Shown here: piece by piece, positions 11,701 through 24,456 of the stretch
Layout of the letters: every line of letters starts with the position of its first letter
Position numbering within the stretch: position 1 is the first letter of the stretch
NCBI RefSeq assembly: GCF_910592395.1
Contig: NC_088313.1
Location: forward strand, 15,144,437-15,208,436
Length of the DNA: 64,000 nucleotides
Direction: 5' to 3'
Origin: Lineus longissimus
Taxonomy: Eukaryota > Nemertea > Pilidiophora > Heteronemertea > Lineidae
Made by a program: the position numbers and the translations under genes
The notes under the pieces: model-generated
The model's database searches: none
The model's input: only the letters and a program-made list of their open reading frames with translations
Told to the model about the DNA's origin: nothing

Positions 11701-14700
11701 CAGTGAACCAGATAAAACAATATGATGATAACACCCCTTTCTGCTATCTTTTCCATGATTTTGAAAGTAAACAAGTTGCTAGCAGTGACATAGTTAAATA
11801 TTGTTGTACTTCTAGTGATTCGTCGCATCAGTTTGTTTTTATCGTTTTATACTAAATTTGCATATAAATTTTGATATTTCATCAAAGGATTAGGTAAGCA
11901 TTAGTTTTTGTTGTGGTCAGGTCTCCATCACTATCACTTGCAAAATATCACTTTGTTGAGTTCATCAAATTCAAAAGCGCAACGCTCTCAAAAAATCTAA
12001 TTGACCACACAGGCACTTGTTTTCTAACCATATCAACCCCTCTTGTAACGTAAGTGCAAAACTATTTGAAAAACTATGCAAAATTTCAAGTTATTCTAAA
12101 AAATAGCATGAGTCAGATTCTGTGAATCATCTGTAACTGGCATGACATTTATTTCTAAGACTGCAGATATTTACTGGTGGTGGTTATATTGCACTGATGC
12201 ATCTAAGTTTTATGTTACCTTGGCGCTTTGACCATGTGCATTTTCAGTATGACTTTATGGTATATGTTGTTTGTTATTCTGTCTTCATAATCTGCCAGTC
12301 ACTGGTTGTCCTGGATTCTATGACATCAATTTATGACGCAGAAACATTCTCTAAATATCATGAAAAGATTTACAATTAAATTTCGCCAATTTATGTTCAT
12401 TCCACCTTGGCTAAATTTCAATATTTAATTGTTAAAGTATTCTGCAACCATTTGATAATGCAGTAAGTTAGTTTCGGGTTCATGTAACTTTTTCTCTCCT
12501 GACCTCTTGGGCTCACAATGCATACATGTATATGATCATGACTGAATACTTTGTTAACATCAGGGATATGCAGATTTTGGTATCAACACCACACTGGATC
12601 ATGCCACACATTGATAACCCCATTCATATCTCAATCGTAAAATCAAGACGGCTGTCGTCAAAATGAAGGGCTTACGTATTTACATCATGCAACAATGCAA
12701 GTGAGGTGTATAAGAATGCGAAATCCACAAGTGTGGGGTGTTATGGAATGTGAATTCTGTAAGCAAAAACCTTGAAAACATGTGTGATGATGAAATTTTT
12801 ATCCTTGATGTCCTGGTGGAGTATAGTATTCCTTGAACTTTGCTCTTTCAGATTAAAGCAAGCCATGAATAACTACGTCAACTTAGTCAGTTTTCGTATC
12901 ATCGCCCGTGCGTTGTCTGCTGTCGTCCGATTCCACAACCGCGAGCGGAAAGCTCGTGGAGGAGGAATATGCGTCGCCAATCATACCTCACCAATAGACG
13001 TTGTTATGTTAGCCACCGATAATTGCTATGCTATGGTATGTTGTTGTTGGTAACGGGTAGCTTTAATGGTACCGGTAATCAATCAAATATCGCTCATTTC
13101 CAACGTCTCATCCCTGCAGTCTTATAAGAGAAATCCTCGGTTTTTCTGTCACGCGTCTTAATGCAATACACTGTGAATGCCCAGACCTCTGAATTACACT
13201 ATATGCACACCATTAAACGGTGTGTAAGCCCAAATTAGGATATGGGTAAAAATTGGCGATAAAATCACTGGAAAATTTGCCCTAAATATGGAAAGTAGGG
13301 GGTGTTCCAAATGATGGGATTTCGAGGCAAGGCCAGGTAAATTTTTGTATCACCATGAACCTGTCTTGGTCTTGGGTCATAGTCTCTTATTCTTTCCGTC
13401 TCTTCTGCTCAAAATGCAGACCCTGATGATTGTCTGCTTGATGTTTCAGGTTGGCCAGGCACAAGGTGGCTTCCTGGGCATCGTAGAGAGAGCACTAAAC
13501 CGGGCTACAGCCCATGTATGGTTTGAGAGGTCAGAGGTCAAGGATAGGCTGGCTGTTGCCAGAAGGTAAGGATTTACAATCATACAATAAACCTGAGAGT
13601 ATTCGCATTTGAAATATCTGCATGACCCTTAAGCACTTCATCATGAGGCTGATGCTCTTCCTAAGCACTACTACTGCCTCTTGATATCAATCGAGAAGGA
13701 GCCAGCTTCTCTTCCATCATTGTTCAAACATGTATCAAAATCTATTTTCAGGCTGAAGGAGCATATTGAAGACCCAGACAAATTACCAATACTTATATTT
13801 CCAGAAGGTAAGTCAGAGGTTGGTGGGGGGGGAGGGCAACTTGGCACTAAGTTGAACCCTGTTTGGTTCCAATTTTGGCAGTTAGGTTTCTCATTTTCAT
13901 TATTGGCAGTAAAGTAACCAGAATGTAGTTACTTGAACTTAACCATACGAGCAGTAACTCAGCCAGGAGTCAAACCCACAACATGTCAATCATGAGGAAA
14001 AACGCTCTGCGCGACTGCTGCCCCATGTGGTGGGTTGTGTCTGGTTTGAAGCCAAGCACATGTTAAAATATAATTTAATGTTTCTGACGGCTAAATTTCT
14101 TTATTTTCAAAGGTTTGACAGCTCGTATTTCTTTTGCAGGTACTTGTATTAACAACACATCTGTGATGATGTTTAAAAAAGGCAGTTTCGAAGTAGGAGG
14201 TACAATATATCCAGTTGCCATAAAGGTAAGAAGAACTTATGGTTATTCCTCAAAGGTGTGGGACTTGGTTTATTATGCAAGTCAGGTGCCAAGTTGTGGC
14301 TTGATTAAGCTCCTGAGAGGCCAATCTTCTAGAATTTGCAAATCAACACATACCGGGACATGTTTGCAATATTTGCGATCTTATATCGTGATTTACCTCT
14401 TATTACATTTCATTGCCTTTGTGTTGTGCTTATTCCCCAATATTTTGGAAACCAACAAGGCAGGACCTTGAGTTGATAAGGATTCTTGGCAAGCTTGTAT
14501 GACTTCTGGTAAAAAAGTATCTTGTGGAAACTTTCTCATCCTGTTCTCAATTGCTTTTCAGTACGATTCCAAATTTGCTGATGTCTTTTGGAATTCGAGT
14601 AAACATAGTATGGTGCAGCATATCCTGATGTTAATGTCGAGTTGGGCAATCGTATGTGATGTGTGGTACCTACCTCCAGAAGAGAAAAAGGTTAGTTTAT

Positions 14701-15227
14701 TAGGTCCTCTTTGTTAATTAACCCTTCAAGACCTATATGGACACTTCTGACAGTAATTTTGTTCACTGAGGTCGGAGACAACTTGAGAATTTCCCTGCCA
14801 AATGACACCACAAATCATAATGCTCGCAAATATATTTCCAGGTTGACAGTTTACGCTCGTGATTTGACTCTATTCTAATTCTAATGGTATCATTGTTTCA
14901 TTCACAGGATGACGAGAATGCGATTCAGTTTGCCAACAGAATCAAGCGACAAATTGCTCAACAGGGTGGCTTAGTTGACTTGGAATGGTAGGTTGAATTG
15001 TCAGTGTGATTCATGTGATGAGTTGCCAGGAGAAAGTTGAAACACCAACACAGGGTCTTGCCTTGGCAAAGAAGTTTTAGTGACAGATTTCAGCTTTGTT
15101 AATCTGTCAATTTCTAAACTGTCCTTGTTTTGATTTCAGGGATGGGCAGCTGAAACGAATGTCACCAAAGGAATCCATGAAGGAGAACACACGGCAAGAG
15201 TATAGCAAACTGATAAAATCCAATTAG
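8742..15227 (+). CDS. Glycerol-3-phosphate acyltransferase 3/4-like (ER)
   Basis: Adds an acyl chain to sn-1 of glycerol-3-phosphate, the first step of triacylglycerol synthesis at the ER. Thirteen exons: 8742-9020, 9557-9680, 10060-10196, 10515-10609, 11112-11177, 11494-11568, 12852-13035, 13450-13565, 13752-13807, 14140-14225, 14562-14690, 14908-14987, 15140-15227; all in phase, 504 aa. An in-frame ATG at 8871 (MSALSIII) would give 461 aa, nearer the 434-456 aa of human GPAT3/4, and is equally likely. Motifs: hydrophobic N-terminal segment, FELSDAMDFCKSGIE, DEVTKRFSAAEL, two membrane stretches encoded at 11112-11568, motif I NHTSPID (residues 302-308), WFERSEVKDR, FPEGTCINNTSVMMFKKGSF, and SSWAIVCDVWYLPP. 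All expected catalytic blocks are present. GPAT3 and GPAT4 cannot be told apart; it may be pre-duplication. Confidence 0.95.
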
Positions 15228-16797
15228 AAAGTGATAGACATTCCATGATTGTTGTTTATCAATGGTCTCGTGGTAGATTTTTACCACTCTTGTTGTCCTT
15301 GTTCAACTGGCTTTAAACGGCAAAGCTTATCATGAGCCCTGAAATAGTACGTGAGTGACTGTATCCCCAAGTGTATTCAATCAGCCAGTGCCTCATTCTG
15401 TGAACACGTGTTCCTGTATTGTCTCGGCGCTTGTTATAATGATGGTTTGGTGAAGTAGGCCGCTATTTTTATAAACGCTATTGGCTTAGAATATTGTGTA
15501 CAGTTTGTGAAGAAATGTAAAGGTTTACATTTTGTATTTGCCTTGATTGTTACATTCAGCTTGTAGACCGTTGTGTATCAAGAGCCAGTTAAGTTCTTGG
15601 ATATACTCTAGTTTTCACCGATTTAAGTCCACTTCTGAATATGCAAACCAGGCCCCAAAATCTGCATTTGGTCGTTCGATGCCATTCACCATGTTCAATT
15701 TGGGTAGACAATAATTTGTCCAATATTCATGACGTCATGTTTCAAGCTGGCCTTTGTATCATTGTGATGAGTGAACCGGTCTTAGATCGTTGAATCTAGA
15801 GTAGTAGTCTAGAGGGTAGTAGTTTTCTTGGACATAAAAATCGCATTGAGTCTGAAATGTTATTTTGTTGATGCAAGATCAATATTGTCCTCCATTGAAG
15901 ATTGCATTTAAAATTTGTGTCGAAATCCTGTTTACGTTTGAGAAACCAGCAAGACAAATCACAACTCAGTATGTTGAGACCTTGCTTCGTCTGAAGAAGA
16001 GTTGTTATTTGTTCACATTGTGTTATTTTTATTTAATGATTGCGGTCGGATGCGATGAGGTTATTGTATTTGCAAATTCAAAAATAGATTTGCTTCTCCA
16101 ATGTAATGTAGTATCATAAATAAGTTGTCTGCGAGGAACTTGATTTTTTGAATCAATAATGAGTTAATCATATGTTTATTAGTAGTGATAAAATACTAGA
16201 TGATATGCATTTGATTTCTATATCACAACCCTTGTACTGTCACATAACTATTTATTGTAACCTTGTATTCTGTACAATGCCTTAGGCCCAAAGAACTAAG
16301 ACGTCAGTTTCTAGTTTTCCCCTCAATCTGTTCCAACATGGCCTTTGCTATGTACCTTTTTCATTTGACAACCCATAGATTTGAATTACAAATCCTGGAT
16401 AGAACTATCATGGTTGTTTCGTTGAAGTGTATGGTTCGTATATATGTATATCATTACTGGCGTCGTAACCCTATTGGATTTTTGCCTTAGGTATAGACAC
16501 TCAGGAACAAGGGGCAACAGCGTTTAGTATCATCCGACAGACTCATATTTCATGCGTTGTATGTGTTGTGAAGAGCCAGGAACTTTAGTTCCTTGAAAAC
16601 CATGCCGGTCCATCCAGAAATACAATCCTGGGTTCTCCTCGGGATCGAACCCAGGCCCTATTGCGTGGTAGCCAGCTCTGTTCACAACTAGGGTATAAAG
16701 TGTGAGTTAACGAATGTAACCAAAGAAAGATGTGCTCAATGAGGTAGTTTGCTGCTTGTAGATTTTTTTGTTAATGTGCATAATTGCAAACAATAAA
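15228..16797 (+). other. Probable long 3' UTR of the GPAT gene
   Basis: AT-rich, no exon signals. AATAAA at 16792-16797 is a plausible polyadenylation signal, giving a UTR of about 1.6 kb. Contains a tRNA-like repeat at 16560-16690. Confidence 0.45.
16560..16690 (-). repeat. tRNA-derived SINE-like sequence
   Basis: On the minus strand, GGTTCGATCCC matches the pol III B box and follows 'gctggctaccacg' at roughly A-box distance. No cloverleaf is convincing, so this is a SINE relic rather than a tRNA gene. Confidence 0.45.
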
Positions 16798-19439
16798 TGG
16801 TGTATAGGCTAAACATTTATTTGATTTACACCAAATTTGTGTCATTATATTTGTAAATACAGAATTTATATAGCATATTCATGTTTTAGTCTCCGTGTGT
16901 TTTATGACAATGTGGTCTTGCTTACTTAGATTAGAAGAGTAATCGCATTTGTGAGCAAATCTCCACGTCATTGGGATTGCATCTTATTCCGTCCTGGTCA
17001 ATCCAGTCTCCTGTCGTATTTCAATCATCCAATATCGGCCCTGGCATATATGAGGCACCTCATAGCCTTGTGATTAACGCCGCTTGCAATCCCGGGGAAA
17101 ACGTGGCGCTAGTGATTGGCTTTACTTCTGGCTGAATACGTCATCACAAGACCAGCCATCTTGGGGGTGAAAGAGTCCATGAAAACATACCTCCCAAGCA
17201 TAGAGCAAAAGCTGAAAAAGAAGAAGCATAGATGTATCTTGGGGGAATGCCATATGTTGTCCTGGGCAAGGGCCAGGGAGGGCATTGTCTCACACAACAC
17301 TGTCACATCCTAAGCATCAGTCTTGTCCCAACGAGTGACCCATCAACAATATCACAAAGCATCTCCTATCGAGTCCTATTAGTAGTAAATTACTACTCAA
17401 AATCGTTACCCCTCTTGTCCCACGTATCAGCTGTGTCACAGCTCAAAACACCCCTCGACTGTCCTGTCCTGTCATACCACCGATTACACTGTCAGAACCC
17501 TCAGCTTGTCCAGACCCAATATGACACTGTCACATTCCCACACCCTGTCCCAACACATCAGTTACCTCCAGACCCACAACCAAAGTCATCATGAAGAAAA
17601 TCTCCTTTGCACATCGGATGGTCAGCTTTGATTGTCAGATGTACTCAGTTGTCCTCCGCATTTCTGCCTGGTCTCTGTGCAGTTGGTCCTGCAGGGTGCC
17701 ACCATTCTGCCAAATGTCTTGTCCGAGGGCTTTGTGCAATGGGCAGACTTGTTGTGTAGTACATGGCTCATTGTCATTGGTTCGATGTTGCTGGAGCATT
17801 GGTCAGTGTTTCCTATTAGATAATTGTGGTGTCACATCCTGTAATGCCTGCTTCAGAGTCTGCTCTAGTCAGTTGATGATAACGTAAAGGCTTGCCTCAA
17901 GTCCTCCACTAACGCTGGGGTTTGAACCAGGGACCTCTAGATGATTTAGCTAAGCAAAGTTAGTTAAGCCGGGCAAAGATTGAAAGCATATTAAGACCAA
18001 TTCTAAAAAAAATAAAGATTGATTTTATTAAGCACGCATCAACATCACTTGATGTACCTTACACAAAAAATATAGACTTGCTATACATGAGTATTATCAC
18101 ATTATTGTATTATCTGGCAAACACACCCTTTTTAAAACGTGTGTGTTGAGAGTAAAGATTTACATTGTCAACCCTTTCTAGTTAATGCTACAAAGAGTTT
18201 TATCGAACAATTATCATGCCAAACTTTTAGCAAATGAAAGCTACGAACGAGGTAACCTCTTGATTATTTTACATTTATCATTACCATAGTTATCACCATA
18301 ACCATTACAAAATACAAGACAGCCACTCGTGACAAAATTCTTCTATTGAAGTGAATAGAGGAAAAAATAAAACCAAAAACTCGAGAGACAAAAACCAATA
18401 GAGAAAACAATTACGGTCTTGTAAAATCAATCGTGGACGGATGTAATTATAAATGGTGCCAGAGAGGCTGACGCTATAGTCTCTTCAAGTGTAGGCTGTA
18501 TGGACCACCAACTTACCCCCCCCCCCCCCTCCCCCAATTACCATTGGCGTATTGGCATCACACTAAACGGCACTGGCTGTCACTTGGGAATGAAATATAA
18601 CATAGGGCTTTGTAATTCGGACTATGTCCAATGAGTGACTGCAGCACAGTACGGGTGCCAAAATTGTGCTAGAATTTGTCGTCTTGCTCAGCTTACACCG
18701 TTTGAAAGACCAGGCAAACCCTTGACAGCCAGCATCACATAGCTATAGCCACATTACGCTGGTAGGCTATGCCAACTCGTTCATGAAATGAACCCAGACA
18801 AACTTGCATGAGAACTTCGAAACAGTTTGCAGACTCCCATTCTGGTTAGTTGTACCCTAGTGGTGTTGGAAAATCTTGATACTACAATACATACAATATC
18901 ACAGCATACACAAGGTGTACCACTATCAAATAAAATGCCAGAGCAGAGCCCCCTTTTTTAAATTTCTCCAAAATACAATGTCATTCATCAAAACTAAATA
19001 AATGGAGCTTTACTCTGACATTTTAGGGTCACCCTACAAATGAAAGTACATATATTATCTATAAAATGAATATAATCAATATCTCTTTGATATTAAAGGT
19101 CAGCAGTACCATCCCCAATGTACAGTATATAGGTCTAAGTTCAAATGGCACTCGTACAACAAAATCAGGACACTTTTTAATTTTGTTGTCTGATAACTAT
19201 AAACTTGGCGTACACATGGCTGTTGTTTTAATCAAAATCGATGTTGTATACTCACAAATGATTTTTTCAATAAAGAAAGCCAAGACCAGGTCAATCATAT
19301 CTACAGGTGATCTGAATCAATCAAGAGGACAGATTTATTTGCGTATCATTAAAAGATATACCATAATCAATTACAGTACCCAATAAGGACTTGAAACAAA
19401 AATACATAGTCAAGACATACTTGATTTACAAAGTGCTAC
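16798..19439. other. Intergenic region without recognisable genes
   Basis: Short open frames at 17109-17887 have no family signal. A B-box-like 'ggtttgaaccaggg' lies near 17918, and a C-rich tract at 18519-18535. A motif near 17050 ('gaggcacctcatagcctt') recurs loosely near 38690. Otherwise AT-rich and featureless. Confidence 0.5.
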
Positions 19440-21029
19440 TACCCTCACCGAAAAGCAGTGTGATATCAGTCAGGATTCAGTCAGGTTGCAGTGTTACCTC
19501 ACATTTTTATGGCAGTGTTGAAATCAGTGGAAAGCAGTCATAGGGAGTGTTTTTCAGTCACGCAATACCAAAGCATACAGTTATACAGCAATCAAAAATA
19601 GAGGTTAGGGAGTCATAAGCAGTGGTAAGACAGTCAAAATCAGTGGTAAGGCAGTCAAAAGCAGTGCTCATTAAAATATTTAGGCTGACTGATTTCCACT
19701 GCTTTTGACACTGAAAATGACTCCCCACTATGCATCATGCACAGGGCTGGCAGTGGGGTTCAGTGTTAATTTAAATATTTCGCAGCACACTGAATCCACA
19801 CTGAAACACCACTGATTTTGACTGCCATTTCCAAAACCTCTTGGAGGGAGCAGTCATTTTCAGTGTTAATATGAATAATTTATTTAATGGCATGCAGGCA
19901 CGGATGCCGAGAAAGGTTTGGGGGACGTGACCCCCCTGTACTGATGACAACCAAAGAAATTGTTCGAAAAAGCAAAAACTTCTAGCGAACTGTTACTTTT
20001 GCTGTCCTATTTTAGACGGTGTGTTTGCATCCAATATGGCAGTGATGACGTCATCTGCACAAATAGAGGACATCGCCATTGTATGATGACGTGACACAGT
20101 AAAAAGATGACAAATTCACGTCCTTGACCTACGTCATTGCAAACTTTGTCATAATGACAGTGGTCAGATGGGGTTACTAGACAGTTGAAACGACACATGG
20201 CACATAGCTACTGTCAGTGATGTCAGGGATTGAAGCTAGATCAAATTGACGTCCAAATAAAGTAACTGCACGCAGCCTGTAGAATAATGATCTACTGATT
20301 GATGTGTATTGAGCTCCCATGCAGATAATTTGCAGTGTATGCATACATTACAATTAACACCTATAGGGCCTACAGTAGATGCATGAAGATACATGCAGAT
20401 ATCTTGCAGTGTATGCATGCACCATTACAACACCTATAGGGCCTATACAGCCTTCTTGATTTGCTGAAAATACAACTTCAGTGTCTGCCGAGATTACCCT
20501 TTTTGCATTCATTTGGCTCCTTTAAATGTGTTCCAATTCAAACTGACTAAAACTCCCCTCTTCTCATATTGAAATTCGGGTAAATATCGAGAAATATGAA
20601 GAGGTACCATGATTTCTTGAATGTTTGACTATCAAATTCAAACTTACTAGCTTCCTGTCTCAGGTTGCATTATGGGTGATATTTAACACTGAATTTGACT
20701 GCAATTACCACTGCTTTACACTGCCATCAAGTCTTAATCTCACCAGTCATAAAGCAGTGGTTTTCAGTCATGTTGAAAATGCCACGGGTTTCGATCAGAG
20801 TTGGAGAAGTGGAAATCAGTGGTCTTTCAGTCATAGGCAGTGTTTTTGAAATACGTCGTTCATAATGATATGCAAGTGGCAGTGCTTTGCAGTGGTCTTT
20901 CAGTCAAAATCAGTGGTTTTAAAACATTAAGAAAAAATGATATGCCTAAGACAGTCATATGCAGTGGGGGTTTCAGTCAAAAGCAGTGTGATGCAGTCAT
21001 TTTCAGTGCACTGCCTTTCGGTGAGGGTA
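19440..21029. mobile_element. Non-autonomous DNA transposon with CAGTG/CAGTCA subterminal arrays
   Basis: Ends are inverted: 'taccctcaccgaaaagcagtg' on the left and 'cactgcctttcggtgagggta' on the right, with TA outermost on each side, compatible with a TA target duplication. By eye at least 13 CAGTG or CAGTC motifs lie in the left 260 bases and about 16 in the right 260, often alternating as CAGTGG then CAGTCA. Further blocks in the opposite orientation lie inward (19680-19880, 20690-20740). The centre (19900-20650) codes for nothing. Reads as a transposase-deleted element whose repeated motifs may be transposase binding sites. Confidence 0.75.
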
Positions 21030-21261
21030 TAGATACTCAAATGGAAAGGGAATAATATGCTTTATAAGCCATGATAAACTGACTAAACTTTTCTTGGTGT
21101 AGATTTTCATGCTCTAAATATTCATCAGCGGGGTAGAAAGAGACATATTACTAAAGCAAAGTGTCAAAATCTGCACTTTGAACTTCAAAGAAATATGTTT
21201 GAGGTATCACAATTTGCAAATCATAAGATTATCAAGGAGAGAGACTTTCCTGGCAAGTTAG

Positions 21262-23091
21262 TTAGTTAGCATTGGAAGTCTCTGCGATATTCTGAGTACG
21301 TTCAGCCTCCAGCTCATCTGCTGCTGCTCTAGCTGCAGACTCCGCTGTTGCGGCAGCCTCCAATTGCAGTATTAATGTAGTAAAGTCAACTTTAGAGGGA
21401 GGCATTTGGTAGTCTGCTTGTCCTGGTATAAAGCTGTTCACGTAGTTTATGTACTTCTGGAAGGCTGCACGTGTCTCATAAAGTTCTAACTCGGCTGTCA
21501 TTCTTAAATCCGTAACTCTCGTTAACTCTCCTTGCAATGCATAAATTTCATCCTGTTTTCGTGACAGTTTGTGTTTGATGACTTTGATGCGACCTTCAAA
21601 TGATGCCGTGACTTCTGCGAGGCGCTGCGCTGCCTGTTTCTGTTCGAACTGTCGGGTCCTTGTGATTGCTTCCTGCCGCTCCCAATCCTTCTCTTCTGCG
21701 AGCGTGACCAAAGCCCTCTCTTTTTCCTGCGCAGCATTTGCCATTGCACAATCAAATTTGTCTTTAAATTCCCTGTAAGAAGAGTCACAAAAGATCAGTT
21801 ACAATCGCATGCTTCTTAAAATATCCATAAAACTTAACTTTGAATGGGAGGACATTTACAAAATGACATGTGTTGGCAGAGAGATCATAAATCTGTTTGG
21901 AAAAAGAAGAAAACCGACACTCACTTGGCCTTTCTTGCTGCTTCTTTGGCTGCCATATCTTTCTCCTCCGCCCTTGCTGCAGCCACAGCTGTCAGCAGCT
22001 CCTGGTGACAACGTTCCTCAGTGGCCTTGACAGCAGCTGTCAGCCTCTTCTCTCCGGCCGCTCTCTCCTCCTTCACCTGTTCAATTGCCAACTGTTGCAT
22101 GATACTTTCCACTCTGAGGGCCTCCTCCTGAACACAAGAATAAAATTGGATGAGTTCAGATGTTGCGGTCCATGACCAGAGGATGATTAGGAAAAATTGG
22201 AACACAGAAGAAGAAGAAGAAGAAAAAACCTCACCTTGATAGCTTTTTCATGCTCTTTCTTTAACTTCTTCACAGCTTTCTCATGCTCAACACTTAATTT
22301 TTCACGCAACTTGTCCAGAGTTTCGTATTTGACTTTTTCTGCATGCTCCCATAATCTTTCCTCTGCTTCCTGGACGGCTTGTTCCTTCTCTCGCTCCAAC
22401 TGACCCTGAGATCTTTGATGGATGCTATAACCAATATCTTAAACAAAACAGGAAAAGTCACTGACAAAGCTGTACAGTGTAGTTGTATCCCGTCCCCCAC
22501 TTAGCAACTTTAAGAAGGGTTAGTGCTTGTACCAATATTCTAAAATGACCCCCCCCCCTTCCACACGAAGGCGATAACAAGTTTCACCTGTGACACCCTA
22601 TTCTCTGGCCAATCATATGCGACCAAACAGACACATAAACAGGGAGTCCTTGTTTTAAATAAAATATCCAACGAACCTTACGTCGTCTCATAAAGCGTAC
22701 CTGTAGGAGCCCTGCCTCAACTCTTCAAAAAAAACATATCTTGGAATTCAGCAGCAAAAAACACACCTATTTTACCAAGCATATGCTCTTAATCTATGCT
22801 AGTGATAGCTATCTTACCTAATATCTTTTTGTGTGTGAAGTTTTGGACCATGACTGGTTTTGTTTCTTCATATCTCCGAGGCACTCCATGGTATCTGGTG
22901 AAGGCAGGAGGACCACAAGACATTGCATTTAGGAGGGGAAGGCGGGGAGATGCAACAGTTGGCAATGTGTCCAGAGTATTGCCTCTCTGCATTAATGTCA
23001 TGTTGTAACCATCTTCAGTGCGGAAGGCCTCTTTTTGACTTGGTACATGTTTCAGAGGGGCAAGGGGCTCTGGACTAACCTCTGTAGACAT
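21262..23091 (-). CDS. Coiled-coil protein, possibly C6orf163-like
   Basis: Four coding exons: 22818-23091, 22235-22437, 21925-22127, 21262-21772; in phase, 396 aa. The exon with the ATG at 23091 follows an acceptor at 23096, so a 5' UTR exon exists upstream. Residues 1-90 are non-helical (FTRYHGVPRRYEE; THKKILDIG at the exon 1/2 join). From about residue 110 to 300 the chain is a charged heptad-rich coiled coil (LEREKEQAVQEAEERLWEH, EEERLTAAV-like runs of E, K, R, A). The tail (IPGQADYQMPPSKVDFTTLI) returns to globular or flexible sequence and ends in an Ala/Glu-rich helix. The THK-ILDIG segment before the coil recalls vertebrate C6orf163, a guess from memory. Function unknown. Divergent from PGC-1. 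Confidence 0.8.
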
Positions 23092-23095
23092 ATCT

Positions 23096-24456
23096 CTGAA
23101 ACGAAACACCAAGAAGCTTTATTTGCAAAATTAAACCTTGCTCTATAGGCCTAATTGCCATTCACCAGAACTGGTAATTGCAGTATAGACTAGAGCCTAG
23201 AGCCTAGTAGAGGTCTAGTGTATAGACCACACAATTGACACATCATCCCTGCAATTTATGGGATGGATTTCTTTAACAGTTGGCAATTTTAAAATGCATG
23301 TATGTTAGTGTTCGGTCCATTGACCATGAATGATGATTGGACGGCCTTGACCAGATGTCTGACAGACAGATGACAGTTCACGACTTCACTATAATCATAA
23401 TCATAATGTCTGATGAGTATGACATTTTGACAATGAAAACTAACATTAACAAATCAAACATGAATAACAAGGACTATTTTTATGAACTGTATATTATGAA
23501 GTTAACCTTTTATCAACTCTTGAGTCAACGAGATGTTGTAATGTTTACATCAGAAGCTGATTCATCAGAATTTCAAAGAAGAAAATCATGAAAATGATGT
23601 GATTTTGTGGATTGTTTACTCGACCTAACAACATCTTCACCGGAAATCATAAAGCATAAAAAAGTTCACAAGAAATGTTTACATTTGCGTAAAATTACAG
23701 CAAATAATTTAATCAAGAGGCAAAAAATTACTTTTTTCTTATTTTTGTAAACGATTCTTTGATAAAATATCACAAGATAATGGCTTTATTCGTGTGTAAA
23801 TTATTACGCATTGGTTCGTTAAGTGATGAGGCTTCTGTTGGCAACGATACGAAATCTCGCGTGAGATTACGAAATCTCGCCTGAGATTTCGAGATCAGAC
23901 AATGACGTCATTCATCATGGCTTCTTGACCATCGTGCGAAATATTGAGCAGATTTCCTAATTTATCTCTTAAAATACACAATAACTGGTTCGTTAATTAT
24001 TAAATCGTTGATACCATTTTGTTTACTAAGTAATTGTCATTAAAGTGTACATATTGTCGTTTAGTTGTTTAGTATAATATTTCCAAAGTCCGCTGTTTTT
24101 TGAGATGGGGGTGTGCATGTTATTTTTTGCCACGTGCACGATGCACACCGATGACTAAGCCAATGTACAGATGCAATTAATGCTTATTCGTACGTATATA
24201 GCGGAATAGAAGTTGTACATGTACGACACTTCGGTCCCGGATATGACGATATTCGATAATACGGATCCTCTGTGGTCTATAGTCGCCACATGCAGTACCC
24301 CATATACTACCATGACATCATCATTGACATTGGTAAACATGTCTTGACAATTACAATAGGCCGAGGTACAGTCCATGCCCATTTCAGTTGATTACCTCCT
24401 CAGTGACTTACAAAATGGGTCAATTGAAACTATTGTCTTTCCAGAATACTAAGACG
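23096..24456. promoter_or_regulatory. Divergent upstream region of coiled-coil gene and PGC-1
   Basis: Between a minus-strand gene and a plus-strand gene. At 23851-23890 two imperfect palindromes follow each other, 'gaaatctcgcgtgagatt' and 'gaaatctcgcctgagatttc', next to 'atgacgtcat' at 23903-23912. TCTCGCG-type palindromes are common in CpG promoters. The PGC-1 ATG exon starts at an acceptor (24445), so its first exon is non-coding and lies here. Confidence 0.5.

Noticed and set aside
16600-16690. tRNA gene
   Set aside because: Only a B box is convincing; no acceptor stem or anticodon arm can be drawn. Treated as SINE-like. The same holds for 5440, 17918 and 35900.
17109-17887. Overlapping plus-strand frames of 63-120 codons
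   Set aside because: No family resemblance, no supporting splice sites, and frames overlap in conflict.
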